Shown here piece by piece: positions 13,186 through 21,013 of a stretch of 38,389 nucleotides of DNA. The translations under genes were made by a program, and so were the position numbers. Origin of the DNA: a virus; the IMG/VR virus record IMGVR_UViG_3300010392_000267, positions 1-38,389 of that record; one strand, given 5' to 3'. The notes beneath the pieces are model-generated. The model had not been told where the DNA came from. It made no database searches and saw nothing but the letters and a program-made list of their open reading frames with translations. How positions within the stretch are numbered: position 1 is the first letter of the stretch; each line of letters begins with the position of its first letter.

Positions 13186-14025
13186 ATGAGTTTCGACGCG
13201 ATTGCCTGGGCCATCAAGCAGCCGGTCAAGACGCAGGGCGAGCGGCTGGTGCTGATGGCAATCGCCGATGTCGCGGATGAAAAATACCGTTCGTGGCCGT
13301 CGCACCGGCACATTGCCGAGTTCGCGTTGTGCAGTGAGTCAACTGTCAAGCGTGTGCTTAAAAAGCTGGAAGCTGACGGCTTCGTGCTGGTATCTCCGCG
13401 ATACAAGGGCAAATCCCGCACCAGCAATTTGTACATCCTGCCCCCGGGTCAATCTGACCCCACCCTAGGTCACAGTGAACCCACCCCCGGGTCAGATAAT
13501 GAACCCACCCCCAGGTCACCAGATGACCTAGGAACCAATCAATTAACCAATCAAGGAACCATGGGGGGGCGCAAGCGCCCCTCCCGCAAATGTCCTGCTG
13601 ATTGGAAACCGCCCGAGAACTGGCAGCAATGGATCGCGGACAACGCGCCGCTGGTGGAAAACCCGACGCGCGAGATGCAGAAGTTTCGCAACCACGAGTT
13701 TGCCAAGACCTACACCGACTGGAATGCAACCTGCCGCAACTGGTTTCTGAAAGCACAGGGCTGGGCGGAAAAAGACGCCCGGCGCAGCGGGGCGAAAGTC
13801 ACCACGCCGGCGGCGGCCGTCGATCCTGCCGTGGTAGCGCGCCAGACGTTCAGCGAGCGAGTGCTTGACGAAGAGAACCGGCTGTTCACGGCGGTTGTGG
13901 CAAAGGGTGACAGGAACGTCGTGCAGGCGCGGGCCATGAGCATCGCGGAACGCTACGAGCACCTGGGCGAAACCCCGCCGGACTGGATTCTGCCGCGCAT
14001 CAAGGCAGATTTGGAGGCGGCATGA
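13186..14025 (+). CDS. Replication initiator (lambda O-like, winged-helix)
   Basis: A 279-residue protein starting MSFDAIAWAIKQPVKTQGER. Residues 1-95 are a winged-helix domain (LVLMAIADVADEKYRSWPSH, then HIAEFALCSESTVKRVLKKL), as in phage O-type and plasmid initiators. Residues ~85-115 are a Pro/Asp/Gly-rich linker coded by iteron-like repeats. The C-terminal part (WQQWIADNAP, FRNHEFAKTYTDWNATCRNWF) recalls the helicase-loading region of O/DnaT-like proteins. By analogy it binds its own iterons and recruits the host replicative helicase. Start ATG follows GGGGTGG. No phage helicase gene is seen next to it, so host DnaB is probably used. Confidence 0.82.
   Translation: MSFDAIAWAIKQPVKTQGERLVLMAIADVADEKYRSWPSHRHIAEFALCSESTVKRVLKKLEADGFVLVSPRYKGKSRTSNLYILPPGQSDPTLGHSEPTPGSDNEPTPRSPDDLGTNQLTNQGTMGGRKRPSRKCPADWKPPENWQQWIADNAPLVENPTREMQKFRNHEFAKTYTDWNATCRNWFLKAQGWAEKDARRSGAKVTTPAAAVDPAVVARQTFSERVLDEENRLFTAVVAKGDRNVVQARAMSIAERYEHLGETPPDWILPRIKADLEAA
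13455..13518 (+). other. ori: Iterons, probable replication origin
   Basis: Three direct repeats within the initiator gene: TGACCCCACCCTAGGTCA (13455-13472), TGAACCCACCCCCGGGTCA (13476-13494), TGAACCCACCCCCAGGTCA (13500-13518), plus a partial CCCCCGGGTCA (13441-13451). Repeat ends are spaced 21, 22 and 24 bp, near two helical turns. An AT-richer stretch with AACCAATCAA repeats follows at 13532-13557 and could be the melting region, as in lambda ori inside gene O. Confidence 0.7.
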
Positions 14026-14183
14026 GCGGTCGCGCCAAAGCGGTGTTGGCTTTGTTGATTTACATCGCAGCGATGGACCTGTCGCTGCGCATCGACGCTT
14101 TCTCTTGCAAGGGGTCCGGAAATAAGGCCGCGGGGGTTGTCATGCCCTCGCGGCCGCCGTGTTCTCCGGGGGTGTGCGTATGA
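14022..14183 (+). CDS. 53-residue protein with N-terminal hydrophobic helix
   Basis: MSGRAKAVLALLIYIAAMDL starts a protein with one membrane or signal-like helix (residues ~6-20), then a short Lys/Pro-rich tail with three Cys. Both ends overlap neighbours by ATGA, and GGAGG stands 4 bases before the ATG, so translation is likely. Function unknown; a secreted or inner-membrane microprotein. Confidence 0.5.
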   Translation: MSGRAKAVLALLIYIAAMDLSLRIDAFSCKGSGNKAAGVVMPSRPPCSPGVCV

Positions 14184-14437
14184 GCTTGCCGGCGCAACTC
14201 GAGCAACGCGTTGACCGGCTGAGCATGCGACTGCTGGCCGCCGGTGTCGTGGACGTGAAAGTGCACACCAACGAAGCGTGTGGCCTGAACTACGAACAGC
14301 GCGTCGAGCAGTTGTGCGATGACCTCGAGTTGTATCTGGACGGGCGCAGGCAGTCGGTTGATGCGGTTGACGATCGCCGACGCCTGTACGCGGTTCCGTC
14401 GGTGCCGTTTGAACGCCCGGTGGGGTGGTCGTCGTGA
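14180..14437 (+). CDS. Hypothetical phage protein
   Basis: An 85-residue protein starting MSLPAQLEQRVDRLSMRLLA; helical, with a central VKVHTNEACGLNYEQRVEQL segment and many Arg/Asp residues. The ATG at 14180 overlaps the preceding stop and is preferred over 14159, which would run into that gene. The end overlaps the next GTG start (GTGA). No family recognised; typical of the small-gene run after phage replication proteins. Confidence 0.6.
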   Translation: MSLPAQLEQRVDRLSMRLLAAGVVDVKVHTNEACGLNYEQRVEQLCDDLELYLDGRRQSVDAVDDRRRLYAVPSVPFERPVGWSS

Positions 14438-14745
14438 ACCAGCCGGACCTGTTCATGCCCAAGCCCAGCGGCTTCGATCGCTGGCTGGCCGAAAACCGCC
14501 ACATCTACCGCAAGTTCGTGGCACTGGCATTGCAGGCCAAAGACCGCGGCATGGAGCACTGGTCAGCTCGCGCGGTGATCCAGGTGATGCGCTGGCGCAT
14601 GCAGATCCGCGAACGCGGCGACGCGCAATTCAAGATCAACAACAACTACACGCCGGGTCTGGCCCGACTGGCGATGCAGCAGTACCCGCAGCTGGAAGGG
14701 TTCTTTCGTTGCCGGGATTCCCTGGGCCGTGATCAGAGGAGTTAA
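14434..14745 (+). CDS. Conserved hypothetical phage protein
   Basis: A 103-residue basic protein (NQPDLFMPKPSGFDRWLAEN at the start) with the pattern FDRWLAENRHIYRKF...SARAVIQVMRWRMQIR...FKINNNYTPGLARLAMQ...FFRCRDS. I associate this pattern with a conserved phage protein of unknown function coded near replication genes. GTG start at 14434 overlaps the upstream stop. The Trp/Arg-rich pattern suggests nucleic acid contact but this is only inference. Confidence 0.65.
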   Translation: MNQPDLFMPKPSGFDRWLAENRHIYRKFVALALQAKDRGMEHWSARAVIQVMRWRMQIRERGDAQFKINNNYTPGLARLAMQQYPQLEGFFRCRDSLGRDQRS

Positions 14746-14748
14746 GCC

Positions 14749-15240
14749 ATGTCCAAATCAGTCCCCGACCTGCGCATCAAGACGAGCGTAGCCAGCATCA
14801 CCAACCTCAATACCCGCGGCGAAATTCACGGCGAAGAAACCGTGCCAGCCGTGGATATCAGCATTCGTGCCGTCGTGCAGGGCGAGGGCGTCGAGATTCT
14901 GAAAGCCCTGCACGTGCCCGAGCTGGTCAACGCCATGTACGACAGTGACGGCGATCCGTCGGAAGCGTCCACCCACATGCAGTTCAAGATGACGCAGAAG
15001 GTTAAGAACCTGCACGTGGTGATCGAAGACGGTCGCGACAACGTCGCGGTGGCACTCATGGGTTGCGACCTGAAAGCCATCGAGTTTGTGCCGCAGCCGG
15101 GTTTCGGTATTGACCTGAAAGCCAAGGTGCAGACGCAGATCGACATGGAGCTGTTCAAGGTGCTGTGGGCGATGCAGATCGACGGCGAGTGCGCCGTCAC
15201 CATCGAGGCCAGGCAGTCGGAGCTTAATTTAGCCGCGTGA
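14749..15240 (+). CDS. Hypothetical protein, beta-rich
   Basis: A 163-residue protein starting MSKSVPDLRIKTSVASITNL. Alternating strands such as VDISIRAVVQGEGVEIL and NLHVVIEDGRDNVAVALMG, ending with IDGECAVTIEARQSE, suggest a compact alpha/beta or beta-barrel fold. AGAGGAG stands just before the ATG, making it well expressed. It overlaps the nuclease gene that follows (GTGA), so the two are probably functionally linked. No family recognised. Confidence 0.6.
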   Translation: MSKSVPDLRIKTSVASITNLNTRGEIHGEETVPAVDISIRAVVQGEGVEILKALHVPELVNAMYDSDGDPSEASTHMQFKMTQKVKNLHVVIEDGRDNVAVALMGCDLKAIEFVPQPGFGIDLKAKVQTQIDMELFKVLWAMQIDGECAVTIEARQSELNLAA

Positions 15241-15551
15241 ACGAGCACGAACGCAAACTGCTGAAACAGATCACCGGGGCCGGACTGCCAGCCCCGGTGG
15301 TCGAGTATTTGTTTCACCCGGTGCGCAACTGGCGGTTCGATTTTGCCTGGCCGGACCTGAAACTGGCAGTCGAGTTTGAAGGCGCCGTGTTCGTGCAGGG
15401 ACGGCACACCCGCGGCCCCGGCTTTGTCGAAGACTGCGAAAAATACAACGAAGCGATCCTGCGCGGCTGGCGCGTGCTGCGCTTCACCGACAAGCACCTG
15501 TGGAAACAGCGCGCACTGAAAGTGATCACGCGGGCGCTCGGCCATGAGTAG
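15237..15551 (+). CDS. PD-(D/E)XK-like nuclease (Vsr/DUF559-like fold)
   Basis: A 104-residue protein with a compact nuclease pattern: WRFDFAWPDLKLAVEFEGAVF (FD at ~36 and E-x-E at ~46), RHTRGPGFVEDCEKYNEAILRGWRVLRFTDKHLW. The D...ExE core followed by N-E-A and G-W-x-V-x-R-F is found in Vsr and DUF559-type endonucleases. It probably cuts DNA structures or mismatches during recombination or packaging; the substrate is not shown. GTG start at 15237 overlaps the preceding stop. Confidence 0.75.
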   Translation: MNEHERKLLKQITGAGLPAPVVEYLFHPVRNWRFDFAWPDLKLAVEFEGAVFVQGRHTRGPGFVEDCEKYNEAILRGWRVLRFTDKHLWKQRALKVITRALGHE

Positions 15552-15972
15552 TCACGCCTTCGGCAAATTCATGCGCGCCGGCGATATGCCGCGGGATGCG
15601 ATCGTCATGGCGCCGTACGGTGAGGCCAGCGAGGCCAAGTTCCACCGCGCCAAGCGCGACAAGTCGTACCGCTTTGAATACAAAACCGCGCGCTCGGCAC
15701 GCGAGCACAACTTCGTGATGGCGATCATCCGCGACATGTTCGAGAACCAGGACGAATACGAAAGCGAGCGGGCGTTCCGCACCCGCATCAAGATCGAGGC
15801 CGGCTGGATTTACGAGGATCCCGTGATCATCGACGGCGTGGCGCACATCCAGGTGAAGCCGACGAACTGGTCGGACTGCGGGCACGACGAGTTTCAGGAG
15901 TTCAAGAAAAGTTTTATTCCGGTCGTTTACAAGCGACTCGGTCAAGCAGGACTGGATCGGTGGCGATTGTGA
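15544..15972 (+). CDS. Hypothetical phage protein (weakly DUF1367-like)
   Basis: A 142-residue protein starting MSSHAFGKFMRAGDMPRDAI, with basic KFHRAKRDKSYRFEYKTARS, REHNFVMAIIRDMFENQDEY and SERAFRTRIKIEAGW. The spacing of the FHR...H/R...IKI segments is loosely like DUF1367 proteins of lambdoid phages, but the match is weak. Overlaps the nuclease gene by 8 bases and the next by 4. Function unknown. Confidence 0.55.
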   Translation: MSSHAFGKFMRAGDMPRDAIVMAPYGEASEAKFHRAKRDKSYRFEYKTARSAREHNFVMAIIRDMFENQDEYESERAFRTRIKIEAGWIYEDPVIIDGVAHIQVKPTNWSDCGHDEFQEFKKSFIPVVYKRLGQAGLDRWRL

Positions 15973-16256
15973 AGACCGACATCGTCATGACCAAGCACGC
16001 GACCAAGCGATGGGCCTTGCGGTTCGCGTTGCACGACGTCGACGACGAGATCAAAACCGCGCGACGGCTCGGTGCACGGGCATTGAAAAAGCTCAACATC
16101 ACGCCCACGCCCGGCAAGGTCTACCTGCAAACACAATGCGGCGCGATTCTGGTCTGTCGCCCGCAAAAGACGGTCGCGGTAACGGTGTTATCGCCCGAGT
16201 ACGCCGCCCTCGATGTAGACGGGCAGCACAAAAAACGACGCAAGCGCATGGGCTGA
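15969..16256 (+). CDS. Hypothetical basic protein (DUF4258-like?)
   Basis: A 95-residue basic protein. The order H-A-T-K-R (residues ~10-15), ALHDVDDEIKTARR, VYLQTQCGAILVC, TVAVTVLSPE suggests the small RelE/BrnT-like fold of DUF4258-type proteins, though without clear catalytic residues. No antitoxin-like gene is beside it. GTG at 15969 is preferred because it overlaps the preceding TGA, but ATG at 15987 is also possible. Confidence 0.5.
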   Translation: MKTDIVMTKHATKRWALRFALHDVDDEIKTARRLGARALKKLNITPTPGKVYLQTQCGAILVCRPQKTVAVTVLSPEYAALDVDGQHKKRRKRMG

Positions 16257-16309
16257 TGACGTTATGGCAAATGCAACGCTCAATTTCCGCGCAGTGATAG
16301 ACTCGGCGA

Positions 16310-16480
16310 GTGACTTTCACCGAATCCGTCATTGCGCTTCTGATCCTGGGGTACGGACGTACCGCCCTGGTCTACGTGGGGAAACTCGCGATAGCGCAGT
16401 GCTGGACGATCTTCGTGCTCCTGGTTTGTCTCAATAAAATCGTATGGAGCACACCATGGCTAAGCGCAGCACTGCAGTAA
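16310..16480 (+). CDS. Possible 56-residue membrane protein
   Basis: GTG at 16310 opens a frame with two hydrophobic stretches (TESVIALLILGYG and CWTIFVLLVCLNKIVW), ending inside the next gene (25-base overlap). No good Shine-Dalgarno is visible, and the frame crosses an inverted repeat (GGTACG-GA-CGTACC, 16350-16363). It may be real or may be a leader region carrying a promoter for the structural operon; 16257-16455 is otherwise unassigned. Confidence 0.35.
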   Translation: MTFTESVIALLILGYGRTALVYVGKLAIAQCWTIFVLLVCLNKIVWSTPWLSAALQ

Positions 16481-16983
16481 AAGACGACCCGAAAAAGACC
16501 GCCACGCCCGACACCGATCAGCCCCCGGCAAACACCGAGAGCGCCGGCGAAAAAAAGCCCGCCGCTTCGCAGCCGTCATCCGCCATAACCAGTCGCAGCA
16601 ACGGTTTCCCGGCATCGTTGGAAACACGCAACGAAGATGGCTCCCTTGACATCTACTGCCGCACCCCGAAGCCGCGCGGCCTGATCGTCAATGACCAGCA
16701 GGTCGTGTTCCCGGCGTCACACAGTGTCACGGTGCCGGACGGTCACATCGGCGTGTTGCTCGGCGACAGCAAGCTGAGTGCCAGCCGCGTGCACCTGGTC
16801 GGCCCGCTGATGCTCTTGCCCGGGGAACACGCACTGGAGGTGGAGCTCGAGAACCGCCGCGGCGGCGCGTTTCGTTTCGAGTGCCTCGGCGTCGACAGCG
16901 AAGACAAAGCCAAAGCCGTGCCGAAGGTCTGGTTCAGGGCAGCCCGGCTGTACTTGCTCAAGACGGCGGCGGTCGCTCTCTGA
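16456..16983 (+). CDS. Hypothetical protein preceding terminase
   Basis: A 175-residue protein starting MAKRSTAVKDDPKKTATPDT. The first 50 residues are a disordered Lys/Pro/Ser/Ala-rich tail; the rest is a compact beta-rich domain (LDIYCRTPKPRGLIVNDQQV, VTVPDGHIGVLLGD, LLPGEHALEVELEN). The ATG at 16456 has GGAG 6 bases upstream and is preferred to 16444. It directly precedes the terminase pair, so a virion decoration or packaging role is possible. No family recognised. Confidence 0.6.
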   Translation: MAKRSTAVKDDPKKTATPDTDQPPANTESAGEKKPAASQPSSAITSRSNGFPASLETRNEDGSLDIYCRTPKPRGLIVNDQQVVFPASHSVTVPDGHIGVLLGDSKLSASRVHLVGPLMLLPGEHALEVELENRRGGAFRFECLGVDSEDKAKAVPKVWFRAARLYLLKTAAVAL

Positions 16984-16990
16984 GGTCGCT

Positions 16991-17305
16991 ATGGCAGCAC
17001 CGCTCACCAAGCGGCAACGCACAAAGCACATCGACAGCATTCAGACGTCCAAGATACTAAATAAGCTGCAAAGTCATGTACTTGGACGGACGAAACTCTC
17101 GAATACGCAGCTCAAGGCGGCCACCGCGTTGCTGGATCGCACGTTGCCACGGCTCAAGGCCATCGAGCTGTCGGGCAACTTGCCGGCCGGTGCTGCCATG
17201 AGTCGCGAGCAGCTGATCGAACAGGCGCGGCAGTTGGGCATGAAGCCGGACGAGCTGTTTGCGGAAACACTGATCGACGTGACGCCCGAGGAGAACGCGG
17301 AATAA
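16991..17305 (+). CDS. terS: Terminase small subunit
   Basis: A 104-residue protein directly before the large terminase (the stop is immediately followed by its ATG). Residues ~15-60 form a helical pattern (ILNKLQSHVLGRTKLSNTQL, KAATALLDRTLPRLKAIELS) typical of the small terminase DNA-recognition and oligomerisation helices, with an acidic C-terminus that would contact the large subunit. It would recognise the phage packaging site. Confidence 0.75.
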   Translation: MAAPLTKRQRTKHIDSIQTSKILNKLQSHVLGRTKLSNTQLKAATALLDRTLPRLKAIELSGNLPAGAAMSREQLIEQARQLGMKPDELFAETLIDVTPEENAE

Positions 17306-18796
17306 ATGGCCGTGGCTGAAACAGACGAAGCCCTCGACATTGCTCGCCAACGGGTTGAGCTGAAACTGCGCGCGCTGCAGTACAAGCACGCCCATGCGCG
17401 CGAGTTTCCGTGGGACTGGTACGACTGGCAGCGCGGGTTTCAGGAAGCAACCTGGACGCACAGCGACGTGTGGTTGCTGGCCGCTAACCAGATCGGCAAG
17501 ACCGAGGTGGGCGGCTACACCGCATCCGTGCTGATTACCGGTGACTATCCGGATGACTGGCACGGGTTCAAGTTTTCGGTTGCCGGTCTGCGCGTCTGGC
17601 TGATGGGCGTGGACTCGAAGCAGTTGCGCGAAGTACTGCAGGCGCAGATCTTCGGCACGCTGAAACAAGACGGCACGTTCACCGGCGGCTGGATCCACCC
17701 CGACGAGGTGGTCGACGTGATTCGCAGCCGCACCACGTCGGACCTGGCCGAAGAGGTGATGGTCAAGACCCGCCAGGGCGGCGTCAGTCGTGTGGCGTTG
17801 CGTACCTACAGCCAGCTGCAGACCGGATCCGACACGTTGCCGGTCGCCGGCGAAGTGGTCGACCTGATCTATTGCGACGAGCAGCCGCCCGACAAGGCCC
17901 AAGGCCAGCTGACCGTGCGCACGACCAACGGCGACGGTGGCAAGGGCGGACGACGCATCACCACGTTGACACCGGAGCTCGGCCTGACCGATGAACTCGA
18001 GCGCCGCATGAATCACCCCGGCACGGGTCAGATCGTGATCGGTCCGATCGGCTGGGATCGCGCGCCGCACCTGACCGAAGAAAAGAAAGAACGTCTGCTC
18101 GCAGCCATCCCGCCACACGAACGGGAAATGCGCACCAAGGGCGTACCGTATTTCGGCAGCGGACTGGTGTTTCCGGTCAGCGAAGAACGCTTCGTGTGCG
18201 ATCCGTTCCGTCCCGAAGACCGGCCATGGGGCCGGGTGCTGCGCGCCATCGACTTCGGCGCCGATCACCCGACGGCAGTCAGCTGGTTGTTCTACGACCC
18301 GGACATCGACACCACGTACCTGACGCGCACCTACCGTGAAAGCATGAAGTGGGCGGACGGACTCAGTCCCGTGGCCACGCATGCCACGGCTGCCAACAGC
18401 CAGTGGAAACACGCGCCGATGGTGTATCCGCATGACGGCGACAACGAAACGGCCGCCGGCGAAGCCCTGGCACGCCAGTACCTGGACGCTGGCATCGAGG
18501 ACATGCTGGCGTTCTCCAACCCGACGCCGGACGACAAGCGCAACATCCGCGTCGAGCCGGGTATCCAGGCAATGCTCGATGCGATGCAGGCGGGCAAGTT
18601 CAAAGTGTTTAACACCTGCACCCACTTTCTCGAAGAGCGCCGCGCCTATCACCGCAAGGACGGCAAGATCGTCGCCGTGCGTGACGACAGCATCAGCGCC
18701 ACGCGTTACGGCTACATGATGGTGCGCGATCACGGCGTGCCGGTGAAAGGCTACGGCAACCTCGGTTTGAAAACCCACTACAAGGGGACGATCTGA
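17306..18796 (+). CDS. terL: Terminase large subunit
   Basis: A 496-residue packaging ATPase-nuclease. Walker A is AANQIGKTE (residues 59-67), Walker B LIYCDE with D191/E192, a coupling-like TLTPELG at ~221, and the RNase H-like nuclease core begins RAIDFGADHP (D316, D320), with further acidic residues downstream. It pumps DNA through the portal and cuts concatemers or circles. The order small terminase, large terminase, portal is typical. Family-level relation to podovirus/Terminase_6-type enzymes is seen; cos versus headful packaging cannot be decided from it. Confidence 0.93.
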   Translation: MAVAETDEALDIARQRVELKLRALQYKHAHAREFPWDWYDWQRGFQEATWTHSDVWLLAANQIGKTEVGGYTASVLITGDYPDDWHGFKFSVAGLRVWLMGVDSKQLREVLQAQIFGTLKQDGTFTGGWIHPDEVVDVIRSRTTSDLAEEVMVKTRQGGVSRVALRTYSQLQTGSDTLPVAGEVVDLIYCDEQPPDKAQGQLTVRTTNGDGGKGGRRITTLTPELGLTDELERRMNHPGTGQIVIGPIGWDRAPHLTEEKKERLLAAIPPHEREMRTKGVPYFGSGLVFPVSEERFVCDPFRPEDRPWGRVLRAIDFGADHPTAVSWLFYDPDIDTTYLTRTYRESMKWADGLSPVATHATAANSQWKHAPMVYPHDGDNETAAGEALARQYLDAGIEDMLAFSNPTPDDKRNIRVEPGIQAMLDAMQAGKFKVFNTCTHFLEERRAYHRKDGKIVAVRDDSISATRYGYMMVRDHGVPVKGYGNLGLKTHYKGTI

Positions 18797-18903
18797 TGGC
18801 AGCAGCAACTTATCGTTATCGCTCGGCCGTGACGGGCCGCTTCGTCAAGCCCGGGTATGCCAAACGCTACCCGCACCTGACGGTTCGCGAGCGGGTGAAG
18901 TGA
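18796..18903 (+). CDS. 35-residue basic microprotein
   Basis: MAAATYRYRSAVTGRFVKPG and then YAKRYPHLTVRERVK. This pattern (YRSAxTGRFVxxxYAxRHPxTTVxE) is a small, very basic protein I associate with structural regions of many phages. It overlaps the terminase stop (TGATG) and its stop overlaps the next GTG. Role unknown. Confidence 0.65.
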   Translation: MAAATYRYRSAVTGRFVKPGYAKRYPHLTVRERVK

Positions 18904-19100
18904 GCCAAAAGCAGCACAAGCGCATGCGCAAACTGGCGCGGCTGATTCAGCCGGATGCCAAGCCCGTGATCAGTCACATGCACCGACCCGCCGTGCCCGA
19001 CAAAGGCTGGGGTCAGGTATACCGGATTGAAGTCGCGAAGGACAGCCAACGCGGCGTGATCAAAGCACTGAAAAAGGAATCGAGACATGTCCGCAATTAG
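18900..19100 (+). CDS. Small basic hypothetical protein
   Basis: A 66-residue Lys/Arg-rich protein (SQKQHKRMRKLARLIQPDAK at the start; WGQVYRIEVAKDSQRGVIKA later). GTG start at 18900 overlaps the preceding stop (GTGA). Between terminase and portal. No family recognised; base composition matches the neighbouring structural genes. Confidence 0.55.
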   Translation: MSQKQHKRMRKLARLIQPDAKPVISHMHRPAVPDKGWGQVYRIEVAKDSQRGVIKALKKESRHVRN

Positions 19101-19329
19101 AATTACGCTCGGCCAGCAATGCATGGTGTTGCACCACAAGATGAATGCGTTCAAATCGCAGGATTGGCAGCTGGCCCCACTGATTCAGCACTTACAAGAC
19201 GAGCTCACCGAAATGCAAGGTATTTGTGAAGGGCGGCTCGTCATTGATGAAACCGAGCTCGGCAGGTCCGCACTGAGCCTAACCGAGGACGACGACGATG
19301 CAACAGCAGCGCAAGGAACCAACCGCTGA
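19087..19329 (+). CDS. Hypothetical acidic protein before the portal
   Basis: An 80-residue protein starting MSAIRITLGQQCMVLHHKMN, helical, with an acidic C-terminus (LTEDDDDATAAQ) that overlaps the portal start by 32 bases. An AAGGAATCGAG Shine-Dalgarno region precedes the ATG. No family recognised; possibly an assembly cofactor by position. Confidence 0.55.
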   Translation: MSAIRITLGQQCMVLHHKMNAFKSQDWQLAPLIQHLQDELTEMQGICEGRLVIDETELGRSALSLTEDDDDATAAQGTNR

Positions 19330-21013
19330 TCAACTGATCCAGCGGTACGACAAGCTCAACAAATACTGGAACACCTGGCTGACGACCTGGGAGGCCATCG
19401 CCGAGATGGTGATGCCGTCGCGGCTGGGCTTTCAGACCAGTTGGCACCCGGGGCAAACGCGACAGCGCCGGCTGTACGACGGCTTCGGGATGGAGGCAGC
19501 GGTCAAGCTCGCCACCATGTTGCACGCGTTGATGACCAACCCGGCGACGTCGTGGGCGCAGAAAGTGTTTCGCAACGAAGAGTTGCGGGAGCACAGCCTG
19601 GCAGCCGAGTGGCTGGAAGAGAGCGACGAAATCATCGAGAGTGCCCGCGGCGATTCCAACTTCGAAACCGAGATCAACGAGTTTTATCTGGATCACGTCA
19701 CGTTCGGCATGGGCAGTTTCCATTGCGAACCGGAGTTGCCGCTGCATAAGCCCGACGACGGGCTGTTTCATGGCTACTGGTATCACACCTACCACCTGTC
19801 GGAAATTCGTGCCGCGGAAAACTCGAAGGGCATCCTCGACACGCAGTTTCGCAAGTGCAAGTTCACCGTTGAGCAGGCCGTCGAAAAGTTTGGCCTCGAA
19901 GCGTTGGATGAAGTGCGCCGCGGTGTGTCCGACAAGGTGCGGCAGGAATATCAAGCCGGCAATCTCGAGATCGAGCACGAGTATTTGCACGCGATCTACC
20001 CGCGCATGTTGCCCGGCAAGGTGAAGTACCCGGCCATGCCGAACGAGCGCCCGTACGCCAGCGTGTACGTCGATATCACCGAGAAAAAACTGGTTAAGGT
20101 CGACGGCCTTTATGAGCAGTCGCGTTACATGCCCCGCTGGTTGGGTCGTTCGGATGACTGGGGCGGCTACGGCCCGGGCGAGCGGGCGTTGAACGACATC
20201 CTGAGCGCCAACCAGGCACGCAAGCTGCACCTGGCTGGCCATGAAAAGCTGATCGACCCACCGATGCTGGCAAAGGCCAACGCCATCATTGGCGATCCGC
20301 ATTTCGAAGCCAAGGGCATCACCTACCTGACGCGCCTCGATGACCTCAAGGGACTGGACGTGCAGCCAAACCTCACCGGTGCAATGGCCGAGCTCGAACT
20401 GATTCGCGAGAACATTCGGCACGCGTTCATGTGGGATGCGCTCGATTTGCCACGACGTGAAGAGGTCGGGCAGATGACAAAGTACGAGGTGGCCAAGCGC
20501 ATCGAGAAGGCGTACCAGCGACTGGGCCCGACCGTCGGTCGGCTGCAGCGTGAGCTGCTGAACCCGTTGCTGAAACGCGAGTTTGCTATCGCGGCACGGC
20601 GCGGTGCGTTGCCCCGACCGCCGGAGATTGTCATGCAGGCCGGTGGCGCAGCGGAGGTCGACATCATTTACCAAAGCCCGCTTGCCAATGCCCAGCGCAT
20701 GGAGGAAGTGGCGGCCGCGGATGCCTGGGTCGACCGGCTGCTGGAACTGTCGGAGGTCGCGCCGGAAGTGCTCGACAACCTCGAGCCCGACGAGTACGCG
20801 CGGGTCAGCGGTCGTCAGGGCGGTGTGCCGGAGAAAATCATCCGCAATCAGGACAAGGTCAAGAAGCTGCGCAAGCAGCGCCAAGCCCAGGAAGAGGAAG
20901 CGGCCGCTTTGGCTCGCGGTCAGGCCGGCGCAGACGTTTTGAAGACCGCCAGCGACGCCGCGGCCAGCGGTGGGCTGCAAAAACTGGAGCAGGCAAATGT
21001 CGGATCAGGATGA
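19298..21013 (+). CDS. Portal protein (T7-like head-tail connector)
   Basis: A 571-residue portal. Characteristic segments are ADQLIQRYDKLNKYWNTWLT, RLGFQTSWHPGQTRQRRLYD, TMLHALMTNPATSWAQKVF, FYLDHVTFGMGSFHCE and, near 380, DALDLPRREEVGQMTKYEVA. It resembles the podovirus Head-tail connecting family (T7 gp8-like), which forms the dodecameric ring at the vertex for DNA passage and tail attachment. The C-terminus is an acidic/Ala-rich coiled-coil-like tail. It is followed by a small gene and the scaffold, the T7-like order. Confidence 0.9.
   Translation: MQQQRKEPTADQLIQRYDKLNKYWNTWLTTWEAIAEMVMPSRLGFQTSWHPGQTRQRRLYDGFGMEAAVKLATMLHALMTNPATSWAQKVFRNEELREHSLAAEWLEESDEIIESARGDSNFETEINEFYLDHVTFGMGSFHCEPELPLHKPDDGLFHGYWYHTYHLSEIRAAENSKGILDTQFRKCKFTVEQAVEKFGLEALDEVRRGVSDKVRQEYQAGNLEIEHEYLHAIYPRMLPGKVKYPAMPNERPYASVYVDITEKKLVKVDGLYEQSRYMPRWLGRSDDWGGYGPGERALNDILSANQARKLHLAGHEKLIDPPMLAKANAIIGDPHFEAKGITYLTRLDDLKGLDVQPNLTGAMAELELIRENIRHAFMWDALDLPRREEVGQMTKYEVAKRIEKAYQRLGPTVGRLQRELLNPLLKREFAIAARRGALPRPPEIVMQAGGAAEVDIIYQSPLANAQRMEEVAAADAWVDRLLELSEVAPEVLDNLEPDEYARVSGRQGGVPEKIIRNQDKVKKLRKQRQAQEEEAAALARGQAGADVLKTASDAAASGGLQKLEQANVGSG

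Noticed and set aside
12422-13189. 255-codon plus frame after cro
   Set aside because: It crosses the hairpins and the terminator and lies opposite two well-marked membrane genes; composition is not protein-like.
15969-16256. Toxin of a toxin-antitoxin pair
   Set aside because: Fold impression only; no catalytic pattern and no antitoxin gene beside it.
17057-18808. 583-codon open frame on the minus strand opposite the large terminase
   Set aside because: It mirrors a clear terminase with Walker motifs; the product is Arg/His/Val-rich with no family pattern, a usual shadow in GC-rich coding DNA.
19241-20980. 579-codon minus-strand frame opposite the portal
   Set aside because: Shadow of the portal gene; no Shine-Dalgarno or protein-like pattern.
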